Program-made: the position numbers and the translations under genes
The notes under the pieces: model-generated
Told to the model about the DNA's origin: nothing
What the model saw: only the letters and a program-made list of their open reading frames with translations
Database searches by the model: none
Part shown: positions 1-10,871 of the stretch, piece by piece
Position numbering within the stretch: the first letter of the stretch is position 1
Layout of the letters: each line of letters begins with the position of its first letter
Assembly: GCA_027422505.1 (NCBI GenBank)
Contig: JAPQWV010000301.1
Coordinates: forward strand, 1 to 64,000
Direction of reading: 5' to 3'
Source of the DNA: Craterostigma plantagineum
Taxonomy: Eukaryota; Streptophyta; Magnoliopsida; Lamiales; Linderniaceae
Length of the DNA: 64,000 nucleotides

Positions 1-1153
1 AACCCAGAAAATATTGTGAGTTTTGAGCCCAAATAAAAAAAATTAGAGCAACACAATACTTGCTCGATGTATTTTTCATGAGTGTCACGCATGGTCTGAA
101 TATTTTCGAACTTGCTTTGTTTTGCATGTCAATATCACTGTGGATTTTTGTGTACGAAAATGATAAAGGCGCTTAAGATGAGTCACTGGCCTAAATATCT
201 CTGCACCCGACATAGTTATCAATTAGTGAGCCCCTTTGAGCCTTATTAGCCTTATTTATTGATTTGGAGCCACGATATTTAGCCACGTTATCCCATTATT
301 TTATCCTTCATCCTCGAACCCACTGTCAGCATGTTAGCTTACTAGTCGCTTCAGAGTATTGAGTCTATTAGTTTAGAGGAATGAATATTACGGCTTGTTT
401 TTTTCTGGTTGCGGTATTTTATTTTACTTATTTGGAAAAAAAGAGAAAAATAAAAAAAAGGATAAAAAAAAAAGAGTATGAAAAAAAAAGAAGAAAAAAA
501 AAGAAAAAAATATATATAGAAAAAAATATATTATTTGAAAAAAAAAGAGGGTTACAGTAGTTTTTAGAATTATTTTCTCGAGTTATCAGTAATAGTTTTT
601 CGTGAGTTTTTATAGTAGTTTGAGTCTTCATTTTTTGAGTCGTATTTTGTGCTATCGAGTATAGACGGGGAAAGCGATTTAGTAACTAATATGCTTGACC
701 ATGTCACCTCACTCATCCCACATATCACACCCTTATTACCACGAGCCCCATTACAACCTTGATAAAGACCTTTTGATTCGTGCATGAGATTCACTATGTG
801 AATATGATGTGATATATTTGCAAGCATAGAGTAGTATCATTCTATGTTGTGAATTGAGCGTTTTAATACAGATCCCATTAAACCTTCGAGCGAATTGAGC
901 GATCCATGTGAGAGTTGTCACTTGTACGTATTAGAATCTGGAAATATTTTTGTGCTATGATATGATTGCGAACTATCATTTCATGTCTTGTGTTTAGCTA
1001 GATCATTCATTAGTTGATGACGATTTCGACCAATTGTGCTTTTGATTTTCTGAGAATTAACATGAGAATTCATTTAGTGACGTCGTAAAATCCTAACTTG
1101 ATTTAGTTTATTCCGCTTTTACGATCGAGGACGATCGAAGCTAGTTTGGGGGT
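1..1153 (+). mobile_element. Decayed Ty3/gypsy (Athila/Tat-like) 3' non-coding region
   Basis: This stretch has no convincing coding frame. Its first ~680 bases are the reverse complement of about 15955-16640, so it belongs to the same family as the minus-strand Athila-like element there. It includes a purine tract (about 430-545) that mirrors the T-rich tract at 16070-16215. From about 690 the two copies stop matching. The segment ends in a purine tract, GCTAGTTTGGGGGT near 1140-1153, which looks like the PPT that precedes a 3' LTR in Tat/Athila elements. Small frames in it are low complexity and are not called. Confidence 0.5.
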
Positions 1154-2477
1154 TGTTGGGCGCGATAGGCAGTGTACCTATCGTTTGTAATATAGCTATA
1201 GCGAATATCCGAGTATCGAACACGAGGAATAAATTGAGTACTAGTAATAACCTATCATTTGATATTTAGCCTAAATAAATATTTTTTCGTTGTATTTTTA
1301 TTTATAAAATATATTCTAACAACTTAACCTAGCAAAACTAACAGCTTTAAACGCAACTTAAATATTTAAAAATAACCTTTTATATAAAACGCTCGGGATT
1401 TCGAATCCTGCTAAGTATCATTGACGAGGCCGTAAATTATCGTTAACACAAATATATTGACTAAGTCGCGGTAATTCCTACTCACGTCCGAATTTGCTGT
1501 CGCCCTAGACGGTTGTGAGAATATATATTAATTTACCTAAGCGGGGATCGATTATTTGTTGTCGCCCTATAATCGAACTCCTATCATTTTATGAAAGGCC
1601 TAATCGTTTTTCTAGCTGTCGCCCTAAAACGATATTACCACAAAATCACATCAACACATAGACATATTGAAGTGATATTCAAATCAACACATAGACATAT
1701 TAATTTGAAAAACAATATCATAAATGATAAATAGCCAACATTTAATGTTCACGAGTATTTTACGTCCAATAAATTCTACCTAGCGTTCATCTCATCCCAA
1801 GCACATAAAAAAAATTTAGCTACTCATATTTACGACGGAAACAAGAGAAGACGAGAATATCAAAGACGAAAACATAATTTCTTCCCTGATTTTTAGCTCC
1901 GATAACGTCGCGCTCCGTCAATGTCTTCCGTCGCAAATAGAATCTGCCCTCATGTCTCTTCTCAGCCCCGTACCTCTGCCCTCCACTGCGTGTCTGCGCT
2001 ACGTGAGCTTCAGTTGCCTGCTCCGACTTGCGTACGTCTTTGAGTGATTTTATCGAGCGGTGGTGAACGACCGAAGATGGCCGCCGTTTCAGCTATCCTT
2101 TCAACTCCTTCTGCTATCCCTCAGCGCGAGCAGCCCCTGGGGCAGCGATCTCAGTTCCTCGTCAGCTTTGTATGCTCGCAAACGCTTCAGTTCGCTCAGA
2201 GGGGGTTGCGGGAGTTCGTCGTGGCAGCCGTGGACTTGGGCTCGAGTTCGACCGCAGCTACGAGCTTGAGAGGTAGCTGCTTCGAAACCTCCCAGCTGCG
2301 AGTAGTTTCAACCCCGACAGCTGCCTGCTATATTTATTTCCAGCTGTGAAGTGTGAGAGGTGCTTGCTTGATGGTCTCCTTGAGATGTCAGAGATGTGCA
2401 CGTTTTGATTGGAGAGGTGGATGCTTCCTTGAGGTGCTTGCTTGAGAGGTGCTTGGTGTGTTGGGTGCACGTTTTAA
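1154..2477 (-). mobile_element. Athila-like LTR in reverse orientation (decayed)
   Basis: From 1154 to about 1840 the sequence matches the reverse complement of the U5/R part of the Athila LTR at 32150-32790. Shared landmarks are the CGATAGGCAG...CCTATCG near-palindrome, GAGTATCGAACAC, GATATTTAGCCTAAATAAA, the GTCGCCCTA blocks and CCTAGCGTTCATC. From ~1840 to 2477 the sequence is more GC-rich, as expected around the transcription start of such an LTR, and holds short internal repeats (GAGGTGCTTGCTTGA twice). The outer end of the LTR is not resolved. It may be a solo LTR, but no target duplication was found. Confidence 0.45.
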
Positions 2478-2567
2478 TCGAGCTGTCCTCGTGGATCGAT
2501 ACTTGGACTTGTCCATTTTATACTATTTGCACGACCTAGTACACTTGCTAGTATTCGAACGTGTCAG
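2478..2567 (+). repeat. LTR terminal fragment (Athila-like, ends CGTGTCA)
   Basis: About 90 bases are nearly identical to the reverse complement of 14726-14815, the end of the minus-strand LTR in this window. They end in CGTGTCA, like the LTR end at 32854 (CGTGTCGATCA). The copia pol fragment follows directly, so the junction is a recombination or insertion scar. Confidence 0.5.
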
Positions 2568-3235
2568 TTCCTTACTCGAGTGCAGTCGGCAGTATTATGT
2601 ATGCAATGGTATGTACACGTCCTGATATTTCACAGGCTGTTAGTGTTGTTAGCAGGTATATGGCTAATCCAGGGAAAGAACACTGGCAAGCAGTAAAGTG
2701 GATTCTCAGATACTTGAAGGGTACTCTAAACACTTGTTTGGAGTTTGGCAGAAACAGTGATACTCTCGTTGGCTTCGTTGATTCAGACTATGCAGGTGAT
2801 CTCGATAAACGACGATCTCTTACTGGTTATGTATTTTGTATTGGAGGTTGTGCAGTTAGCTGAAAAGCAACTCTACAGCACGTAGTGGCGTTGTCTACTA
2901 CTGAAGCAGAATACATGGCGATTACTGATGCGATCAAGGAAGCATTATGGTTGACAGGGTTATTCAGCGAATTAACCCAGAATCAGGGAGTCATTACTAT
3001 TTTCTGTGATAGTCAAAGCGCGATTCATTTGACTAAGGATCAGATGTATCACGAAAGGACTAAGCATATAGATGTTAAGTATCATTTCATCCGTGATATC
3101 ATTGCAGATAAGAAGGTGTTTATCAAGAAGATTAGCACGAAGGATAATCCTGCAGATTTGTTTACGAAGGCTCTTCCAGCTACCAAGTTCAAGCAGTGTT
3201 TGGACTTGATTGGTGTTTCAGAAATGGTGAAGTAG
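2568..3235 (+). pseudogene. Truncated Ty1/copia pol: reverse transcriptase end and RNase H
   Basis: The translated product starts inside the copia RT C-terminus (VPYSSAVGSIMYAM, then CTRPDIS and VSRYMANPGKEHW). It continues through the RNase H region with [43 protein letters not shown] and the usual end ADLFTKAL. An in-frame TGA at 2861-2863 replaces the Trp of the conserved SWKATLQ, and the frame continues from 2864 to a stop at 3233-3235. Gag, protease, integrase and most of RT are missing, so the copy is 5'-truncated. It resembles the Tork/Tnt1 lineage and Copia-A at 8940-9640, but is clearly diverged and has a different LTR. Confidence 0.85.
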
Positions 3236-3325
3236 CCCGTCGGGGCTATGGTCGGAGGGAGACAGAGTAAAGGTGTTACTAATTAAGGTGGAGTTATTTT
3301 CGGAATCAAGGTCAAGGTGGAGATT

Positions 3326-3815
3326 TGTTGATGTGACCTTGGTGGGAAAGAAAGAAACAAAAATGTGGCTAATAATTCTAATGGTGGGCGCAGAATAATA
3401 AAGTAAACAAAGCCATTTTCTTTGAAGTTTGATTCTTCACGTGGCCAAAGGAATTCAAAGAAAGAAGCCTGCGCAAACTTCAGTTCACATGGAAATTTAA
3501 TCCAATGACTCGCCTATAAATAGGCTCATTTGCTGAAGAAGAAAAAACACCACAGCCTATCAGATATTCTCGTCTCCGGTCATTTTCTGTAGCCTACTCC
3601 TTATATTATTCTAGTTGTTTTGGTACCACGTCAGCGTACGTGTCTATAATCTCCACATAATAAAGAAGTTCTACCCTCCGGCCCGTGGACGTAGGTCATT
3701 CTGACCGAACCACGTAAATCTCGTGTCACTGTCCAAATTTATTTTTCGTCTCTTTTATTTATTATCGTCATTTCTCGGGCAAAATAATTATCGGGGATTT
3801 CCGCATATCCTAACA
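3326..3815 (+). repeat. 3' LTR of the truncated copia element
   Basis: The LTR starts TGTTGATGTGACC after a purine-rich PPT (AAGGTGGAGATT, about 3314-3325) and ends ATATCCTAACA. It therefore has TG...CA ends and is about 490 bp. It contains a TATA-like CTATAAATAGG near 3514, the probable promoter. ATACA follows and could be the target duplication, but the 5' end is lost so this cannot be confirmed. Confidence 0.75.
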
Positions 3816-4288
3816 ATACAAACGAATCAAATCATTAAAAGAGCTAACACCTTCATTTATCTAACAAGCTCCTCTGACTAACCTCTTCCAGGTACACGAT
3901 CAATGAGAAACAAACAGCTTAGAACTCAATGATATACAAACCAACATAACTAAAATAGGAGAACCTAAAGTTACCTCAGGATCAATCTCACAAAGCAGGC
4001 TATTTCGTTCCTCCACCGTCGTGTCCCTAGTCCTCCGCATACACGCATCCTCCTTTTCTCTTCAACAAAAAACGCAAACACGGAAATCTCAATCTCAACC
4101 GGCCTTAATCAGAAAAGCGTAAAATACAAAAAACTTAGAAAGTTAAATATCTAAAAAAGTACTAACCCAACGGACAGGACGACGCGAAGACCTCGGACCA
4201 CCAGCGTGAACGCAGCGGAAGAGAGCGGAGGAAACTTCAAACTCAACTCCTCCACCGCAAGGCTCGCTCAAAGCAACTTCGCACGAAG
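3816..4288. other. Presumed host intergenic or 5' flank; no gene seen
   Basis: No retroelement motif or long frame is visible. From ~4170 the sequence becomes GC-richer and purine-rich and has no stop in the frame of the ATG at 4289. This fits a 5' UTR or an upstream exon of the following small gene. Confidence 0.3.
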
Positions 4289-4582
4289 ATGGGACATGGG
4301 AGCATCAGCCCGAGTCAAATATCTGCGACTGGCGATGCAGCTACAGCCGGGGTGTTTGATGAGAATGCAATCCTCAAAGTAATGGTAAAAATTGCTGATC
4401 CTTAACTTTTTTTTCTTATTTATGTTATTATAATGCTATGGAAAAGTTGGATTTGCATTTATTTATTTATTGGTACTACTGTTTTGCAGGAATTTCTTGC
4501 TCTGCCCAGAGCAGATGCTATTCATCTCCTTGCACAGTACAATGGGAATCCAGAAACTGTCATCCAGCAATTATTTGCGTAG
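4289..4582 (+). CDS. Two-exon, 62-codon protein with a UBA-like helical tail
   Basis: Exon 1 (4289-4384) begins MGHGSISPSQ and ends ENAILKVM at a GTAAAA donor. An alternative donor 6 bases earlier keeps the frame. The intron is AT-rich and ends TTTTGCAG at 4489. Exon 2 (4490-4582) reads EFLALPRADAIHLLAQ, then YNGNPETVIQQLFA and stop TAG. The tail (LxxPRxDAIxLLxxYxGNPExVIxxLF) looks like the helix pattern of ubiquitin-associated or CUE-like folds; this is a visual impression, not a family match. The frame is open upstream to at least 4193, so these may be the last exons of a larger or broken gene, or a captured gene fragment. It sits between two copia elements. I do not recognise the gene. Confidence 0.5.
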
Positions 4583-5165
4583 AGGTGCCTTGTAAGTGAA
4601 ACTCGTTGGCAGTTGCCTTCTTTTTCCTTTTTTTTTCTTTTCTAATTTAATTTTGTGTTTGGTTTTCCACTAGAATCTAGATACTATTCCCACGTATTGA
4701 AGAGATGCTAGTGAATAACATGTACAGCTAAGTTACTCCTGAATTTATTTTATTGTATTTGATTATTTCGGTGATCCAAAATCTCATTCACTTGCACTAT
4801 CTTCAGGATTTTTGTAATTGAGCGGAGTGTCGACGGAGTGTTCAAACTTCATGATCGTTGATTTAGGTATATTTGGGCCACATTGACATGGTTCGGATAA
4901 GTCCCATTGTTGAGAGTGTGATTATCATCTGGCGTAAGAATCAAAATAAAAAATGCATAATACGTCTAGCTTTAATGAAGACGTGTATCAAAATCAGAAT
5001 AAAAATTGAACAATATGTCATCGATCGACAAGAAGAATCTATATGCGGCCTCGTGCCTTAATGGGTACGCTCGCTGCCTCCTCCAATTTTTAATCGTAGA
5101 AACATTTATCATCGCCACATGGACATAACTTAGACCACAAGAATGGGTTTTGTGACACTAGGTAA
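4583..5165. other. 3' flank of the small gene; no further gene seen
   Basis: AT-rich sequence with a T-rich stretch near 4620-4650 and no convincing frame. The 62-codon frame at 4873 has no recognisable motif. The last five bases (5161-5165, GGTAA) are the left target duplication of Copia-A. Confidence 0.4.
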
Positions 5166-5627
5166 TGTCAGAGTTGTCGGCTTACAAAAGGAATTCCAAA
5201 ATGAATTTTCTCCTTATCATTTGCCCCGGGATGGCTTGCTTATTTATTCTATTGTTCACATTATTAAATGAGGTAATTGCTTACCTCATTTGCTCAAGAT
5301 CGCATGCCTATAAATAGGCTACGAAGGAGCAGATGAAAATAATCCCACACAGATAGAGAAAATACGTGAGAGAGAAATAAATAAATAGAGAGTTTGTCGG
5401 TATTTTTCTCCGACTATAAAGAGAGAGGTTGAGGGTGTTCTCCTTTATAGATTGAGAGGTTGTAACTCCTATATTATTCCTCTATAGTGGATTCTTCTTC
5501 CTTGCCCGTGTTTTTTATCCCGATTTGTTTGGGGTTTTCCACGTTAAATCCGGTGTCCACATTTTATCTTTAATTGTTCAAATATAAGCCGCAGTATTAC
5601 TCGACCGGGTCCGCTGCCTAGCCAACA
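5166..5627 (+). repeat. 5' LTR of Copia-A
   Basis: TGTCAGAGTTGTCGG at the start and GCCAACA at the end. It contains CCTATAAATAGGC near 5309-5321, a likely TATA box for the element's transcript, followed by an A- and G-rich leader. Confidence 0.93.
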
Positions 5628-5629
5628 AT

Positions 5630-5641
5630 TGGTATCAGAGC
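5630..5641 (+). promoter_or_regulatory. Primer-binding site (initiator tRNA-Met type)
   Basis: TGGTATCAGAGC lies two bases after the 5' LTR. This is the standard plant copia primer site, complementary to the 3' end of initiator tRNA-Met, where minus-strand DNA synthesis starts. Confidence 0.9.
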
Positions 5642-5824
5642 CTAACTTGGGTTTTATATATCTATTTATCGTATGCTCTGTGGTTGCCACTAACGTGGAT
5701 CTTCCACATCAGAAAATAATAGATATTATACTGCCCTTGTTACGGTGACGAAAAAGCCGGTACGAGTTCAATAATTATCTGCTGCAACCCCGTCGGAGGT
5801 ATCGCTCACGACTGAGAAGAAATT

Positions 5825-7669
5825 ATGGCGGCAAAATTCGATATTGAAAAGTTCAACGGGAGAAATTTCTCAATGTGGAAATTAAAGATAAAGGCGATCT
5901 TGCGAAAGGACGGCTGTCTGGAGGCTATTGATGGAAAACCAGCTACACTGACAGACGACAAAAAATGGAACGAGATGGACGGGAGCGCTGTCGCAAATCT
6001 TCATCTGGCACTAGCAGATGAAATATTGTCCAGCGTCGAAGAAAAGAAAACGGCAAAGGAGATTTGGGACCACCTAACCAATCTATACGAGCCGACGTCG
6101 TTACACAACAAAATTTTCTTGAAGAGAAAATTGTTCACCTTGAGAATGTCTGAATCTACTTCGGTGACGGAGCATCTCAACGTCTTGAATACTCTATTTT
6201 CCCAGCTAACGTCGTTGGGGTATAAAACGGAGGATAAAGAACGTGCGGAAATTCTACTTCAAAGTCTGCATGATTCGTATGATCAACTCATCATCAACTT
6301 GACGAACAACGCGAAGGTTCTGGTCTTCAATAGCATCGCGGCTGCTATCCTCGAAGAAGAAAATCGGCGAAAGAACAAGGAGGACCAGCAAGCAAGCTCT
6401 CAACAGATCGAAGCTTTGACGGTGATGAGAGGGAGATCAACGGAACGTGGTTCAAGTGGGAGTCACACTCAAGGCAGGGGAAAATCAAGAAGTAAGAAGA
6501 AGGATATGAAATGCTACCACTGTGGAAAGAAGGGTCACCTGAAGAAGGATTGTTGGAGCCTGAAGAATTCCAATCCTCAAGGAAATCTGGCAAACGCGCC
6601 AGGTGGAGACGTATTGTGTAGCGAAGCAGCTATCTCAACGGAGAGCAGGAAGTCGTACGATGAAATATGGCTTCTTGACTCGGGCGCAACTTATCATATG
6701 ACCTCTCGAAGAGACTGGTTCAACCACTACGAACCTATCGTAGGAGGATCTGTGTACAGTTGCGAAGATAATGCCTTAAAGATCGTAGGTGTTGGAACCG
6801 TGAGGTTGAAGTTGCACGACGGTACAGTTCGCACTATTCAAGGAGTGCGGCACGTGGAAGGTCTCAAGAAGAATTTATTATCTGTGGGACAGCTCGATAA
6901 TCTTGGCTGTGAAATCAAAGTTCGGGGAGGAATAATGAAAATATTCCGGGGAGCACTTGTAGTCATGAAAGGTGAAAAGGCTGCTGCAAATTTGTATATG
7001 CTGTTGGGAGAGACGGTGCAAGAAGGCGAAGCGTCTGTGGCTTCGGAAAATTCAATCGAAAGATCTACAATGCTATGGCATCAGAAGCTCGGGCATATGT
7101 CGGAACAAGGAATGAAAATTCTTGCGGACCAGAATCTACTTCCGGGTCTCACGAAGGTGTCACTACCGTTCTGTGAGCATTGCGTAGCAAACAAGCAGCA
7201 TCGGCTACAATTCAACACATCGAATTCTAGAAGCAACAATATTCTAGAGTTGGTTCACTCTGATGTATGGCAGTCACCGATTTCATCCCGAGGAGGAGGG
7301 AAGTATTTCGTGTCATTCATTGACGACTACTCCCGGAGATGTTGGGTGTATATCATCAAGAGTAAGGGGGATGTTTTTGCAATCTTCAAGAATTTCAAGG
7401 CTCGGGTCGAACTTGATACAGGAAAGAAGATCAAGTGTTTGAGGACGGATAATGGAGGAGAATATACTGGCAGGGAATTTGATAGCTTTTGCAAAAGAGA
7501 AGGCATCAAAAGGCACTTCACTACGGCGTATACTCCACAACAAAATGGAGTGGCGGAGCGGATGAACAGGACTCTGTTAGAGAGAACAAGAGCCATATTG
7601 GGAGCTGCAGGTCTGGATAAATCATACTGGGCAGAAGCAGTCAACACCGCCTGCTACGTGATCAATTGA
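5825..7669 (+). pseudogene. Copia-A gag, protease and integrase part
   Basis: The ATG at 5825 opens a 614-codon frame. Residues 1-200 are a copia gag domain (FNGRNFSMWKLKIKAIL, W-x6-LY), followed by a CCHC zinc knuckle (CYHCGKKGHLKKDC, about residue 230) that binds RNA. The aspartic protease site is LLDSGATYHM (~280). The pre-integrase finger (MLWHQKLGHMS...CEHCVANK) and integrase core follow, with catalytic Asp in HSDVW, Asp in RTDNGGEY, and Glu in the TPQQNGVAERMNRT stretch. The TGA at 7667-7669 stands where relatives usually have Arg after YVIN (CGA to TGA fits a C-to-T change). Homologous coding continues beyond it, so this is a broken polyprotein. The gag resembles the Tnt1/Tork type. 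Confidence 0.93.
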
Positions 7670-9710
7670 TCGCCGTCAACGGCAATTGATCAGAAGACGC
7701 CGATGGAGATGTGGACCGGAAAGCCAGCGGATTATTCCAAACTCCATGTATTTGGAAGTCCTGTGTACGTGATGTACAACGCCCAAGAAACTACGAAGTG
7801 GATCCGAAGTCCAGAAAGTGTTTGTTCTTGGGGTATGCTGATGGTGTGAAGGGGTATCGCCTGTGGGATCCCACTGCCCACAAGGTTGTCATCAGCAGGG
7901 AGGTTATCTTCTTAGAAGATAAACTAATTGAAGAAAATGATAGCACTACAAAGGAAAGCCTAGAAACCACGACGATTCAGGTGGAAGGGAAGTCTATCGA
8001 ACAAGATTCTTCTGAAACAGCACCGGAGCACGAGGAAGGGCCAAACGAATCTTCAGAGCCAGAAGTTAGAAGGGGCACACGCAAAAGAGCTGTACCATCC
8101 TGGCATGAAGATTACGATATGGACAGCAACGTTGCATATTGTCTTCTAACCGATGACGGAGAGCCATCAACTCTTCAAGAAGCACTGAACAGTTCAGATG
8201 CAGATCAGTGGTTGGCGGCAATGCAAGAAGAAATGGAAGCTCTACAGAAAAATAAGACTTGGGAGCTGGTGCCACTACCGGACGGCAGAAAGGCAATCGG
8301 CAATAAATGGGTCTTTAAGATCAAGCGGAACAGCGATGATCAAGTAGAGCGATTTCGTGCACGACTGGTGGTTAAAGGCTACGCTCAGAAAGAAGGCATT
8401 GACTTCAATGAGATATTCTCACCTGTGGTTCGATTGACAACTGTTCAGGTACTTCTAGCGATGTGTGCTACATTCGACCTACATCTAGAGCAACTAGATG
8501 TGAAGACGGCTTTTCTTCATGGAGATCTTGAAGAAGAGATTTATATGCTCCAGCCGGAAGGTTTTGAAGACAAAGAAAAGCAGAACTTGGTTTGCAGGTT
8601 GAACAAATCTCTATACGGTCTCAAACAGGCGCCGAGGTGTTGGTATAAGAGATTTGATTCCTTCATCATGAGCCTTGGATACAACAGATTAAATGCAGAC
8701 CCTTGTGCATATTTCAAGAGGTTTGGTGAAAATGATTTTATCATATTACTGTTGTATGTTGACGACATGTTGGTAGCAGGCCCCAACAAAGATCGTGTTG
8801 AAGAACTCAAGGCACAGTTGGCTAGGGAATTTGAAATGAAGGACTTGGGACCAGCAAACAAGATTCTAGGGATGCAAATTTACCGAGACAGAAATAACAA
8901 GAAGATTTGGCTTTCGCAGAAGAATTATCTGAGGAAGGTCTTGCGACGCTTCAATATGCAAGATTGTAAGCCAATTTCTACCCCACTTCTTGTTAATTTC
9001 AAATTATCCTCAAGTATGAGTCCTAGCAGTGAAGAAGGGAGGATGGAGATGTCTCGAGTGCCGTATGCATCAGCGGTGGGAAGTCTTATGTTCGCGATGA
9101 TTTGTACACGGCCAGACATTGCCCATGCAGTGGGAGTAGTGAGTCGGTACATGGCGAATCCGGGCAAAGAGCATTGGAGCGCGGTGAAGAGGATCCTACG
9201 ATATATCAAAGGAACCTCAGATGTTGCATTATGTTACGGAGAAGCAGACTTTACTGTCAGAGGATATGTTAACTCTGATTATGCAGGTGATCTTGACAAA
9301 AGCAAATCTACCACGGGTTATGTGTTCACTCTTACTGGCGGAGCCGTAAGCTGGGTATCGAAGCTTCAGTCCGTTGTCGCAACGTCAACAACTGAAGCTG
9401 AATATGTTGCAGCTACGCAGGCAAGTAAAGAGGCGGTATGATTGAAAATGATCATGGAGGAACTCGGGCACGGACAGGAGAATATTCCTCTGTTCTGTGA
9501 CAGTCAGAGTGCCTTGCATCTCGCAAGGAATCCAGCTTTTCATTCCAGGTCAAAGCACATACGAGTCCAGTATCACTTCGTTCGTGAGAAAGTGGAAGAG
9601 GGCACGGTAGATATGTTAAAGATTCATACGAAGATAACCTAGCAGATTTCTTGACGAAGGCGGTCAACACTGACAAGTTTGTTTGGTGTCGTTCCTCGAG
9701 TGGCCTAGCA
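7670..9710 (+). pseudogene. Copia-A reverse transcriptase and RNase H part
   Basis: After the stop at 7669 the same frame continues (PMEMWTGKPADYSKLHVFGS). It shifts by one base near 7790-7800 into the frame open to 9441 (DPKSRKCLFLGYADGVKGYR). The RT domain begins at WLAAMQEEMEAL, with [40 protein letters not shown] and the catalytic LLYVDDMLVAG near 8760. RNase H follows (TTEAEYVAATQASKEAV). A TGA at 9439-9441 replaces an expected Trp, and a one-base loss near 9636 puts the terminal ADFLTKAV out of frame. Four lesions in otherwise well-conserved coding sequence mean this copy is not autonomous, although it could have been at insertion. Confidence 0.92.
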
Positions 9711-9783
9711 GAGACGTAAGCAACATGAATGGCAAGGGAGAAAGAATGGTGTGAAGATCCGATTGATTCTCAATCAAATCTTC

Positions 9784-9794
9784 AAGTGGGAGAT
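9784..9794 (+). promoter_or_regulatory. Polypurine tract of Copia-A
   Basis: AAGTGGGAGAT directly precedes the 3' LTR. It is the expected primer for plus-strand synthesis. Confidence 0.85.
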
Positions 9795-10267
9795 TGTCAG
9801 AGTTGTCGGCTTACAAAAGGAATTCCAAAATGAATTCTTCTCCTTATCATTTGCCCCGTAGTCAAAGGGATGGCTTGCTTATTTATTCTATTGTTCACAT
9901 TATTAAATGAGGTAATTGCTTACCTCATTTGCTCAAGATCGCATGCCTATAAATAGGCTACGAAGGAGCAGATGAAAATAATCCCACACAGATAGAGAAA
10001 ATACGTGAGAGAGAAATAAATAAATAGAGAGTTTGTCGGTATTTTTCTCCGACTATAAAGAGAGAGGTTGAGGGTGTTCTCCTTTATAGATTGAGAGGTT
10101 GTAACTCCTATATTATTCCTCTATAGTGGATTCTTCTTCCTTGCCCGTGGTTTTTACCCCGATTTGTTTGGGGGTTTTCCACGTTAAATCCGGTGTCCAC
10201 ATTGTATCTTTAGTTGTTCAAATATAAGCCGCAGTATTACTCGACCGGGTCCGCTGCCAAGCCAACA
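9795..10267 (+). repeat. 3' LTR of Copia-A
   Basis: Nearly identical to 5166-5627. The visible differences are a short insertion (CCCCGTAGTCAAAGGG against CCCCGGG) and single-base changes near 9836, 10150, 10158, 10204, 10213 and 10258. It ends GCCAACA and is followed by the GGTAA target duplication. Confidence 0.93.
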
Positions 10268-10272
10268 GGTAA

Positions 10273-10871
10273 CAGTCCCCAAGCCGAGGGACTTCACATA
10301 TGTTTGTCTTCGCATACTTATCGAACCAAATTCGTCAAATAGCAATATATTAAATGACATTAAAAAATATTCGTTGGATTAGCTCTCATTAATTAGTGAT
10401 TAACCACCTCATCATCTCTACAAATTAGTCTTCTTAATTATTACCCAAACCCTCGCTACTACGTGTGTGAAAATCTTCTAGAGAAGTCAAAATGAAATAC
10501 TAAGAGCCGAAGAATGAATTGAATTGAATTGAATTGAACTGAATTGAATTGAATCTCTCTCACTCAAATATATTAAACAAACATATCAATCACGCGCTCT
10601 AAAAAATTCAGTAAGACAGGCAACAGCTTACGACGACTCTCTTTACTGTCTTCGTTCTTAACGAGGTGAGTTGCTTCGTTCGCTCTCAACTCAAAGACCT
10701 CTGCTGCCGACTCGCATAAATCAAAGACTCGTTTTTAATATTATTTTTTGTTCTTGGCATTGTGTGTGCGGAGATACGTGTGCTTATTTAAAAGCCCTAT
10801 TGGCCGAAGAAGTAGAAGGAATCTGAGCTGTTTTTGAAAATTTTGCCATTTGGAATTTTATTTCTTTAGCG
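10273..10871 (+). promoter_or_regulatory. Upstream region of the sulfotransferase-like gene
   Basis: Host sequence between the Copia-A target duplication and the gene start. A CT-rich stretch near 10630-10700 could be the 5' UTR. No TATA box can be assigned with confidence. The region contains the short GAATT repeat at 10516-10554. Confidence 0.35.
10516..10554. repeat. (GAATT)n simple repeat
   Basis: About seven tandem GAATT units plus a partial one, with one unit reading GAACT. Confidence 0.9.

Larger units (their letters stand above)
5166..10267 (+). mobile_element. Copia-A: full-length Ty1/copia (Tork/Tnt1-like) retrotransposon
   Basis: A complete 5.1 kb element. It has a 5' LTR (5166-5627), an initiator-Met-type PBS, one gag-protease-integrase-RT-RNase H coding region in copia order, a PPT, a 3' LTR (9795-10267), and an exact 5-bp target duplication GGTAA (5161-5165 and 10268-10272). 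The two LTRs differ by a short insertion of about 10 bases in the 3' copy near 9860 and a handful of substitutions, so the insertion is fairly recent. Two stop codons and two single-base frame breaks now disable the polyprotein. Confidence 0.95.

Noticed and set aside
4873..5061. 62-codon frame starting MGHIDMVRISP
   Set aside because: No motif, no splice context, AT-rich sequence; nothing supports coding beyond the open frame.
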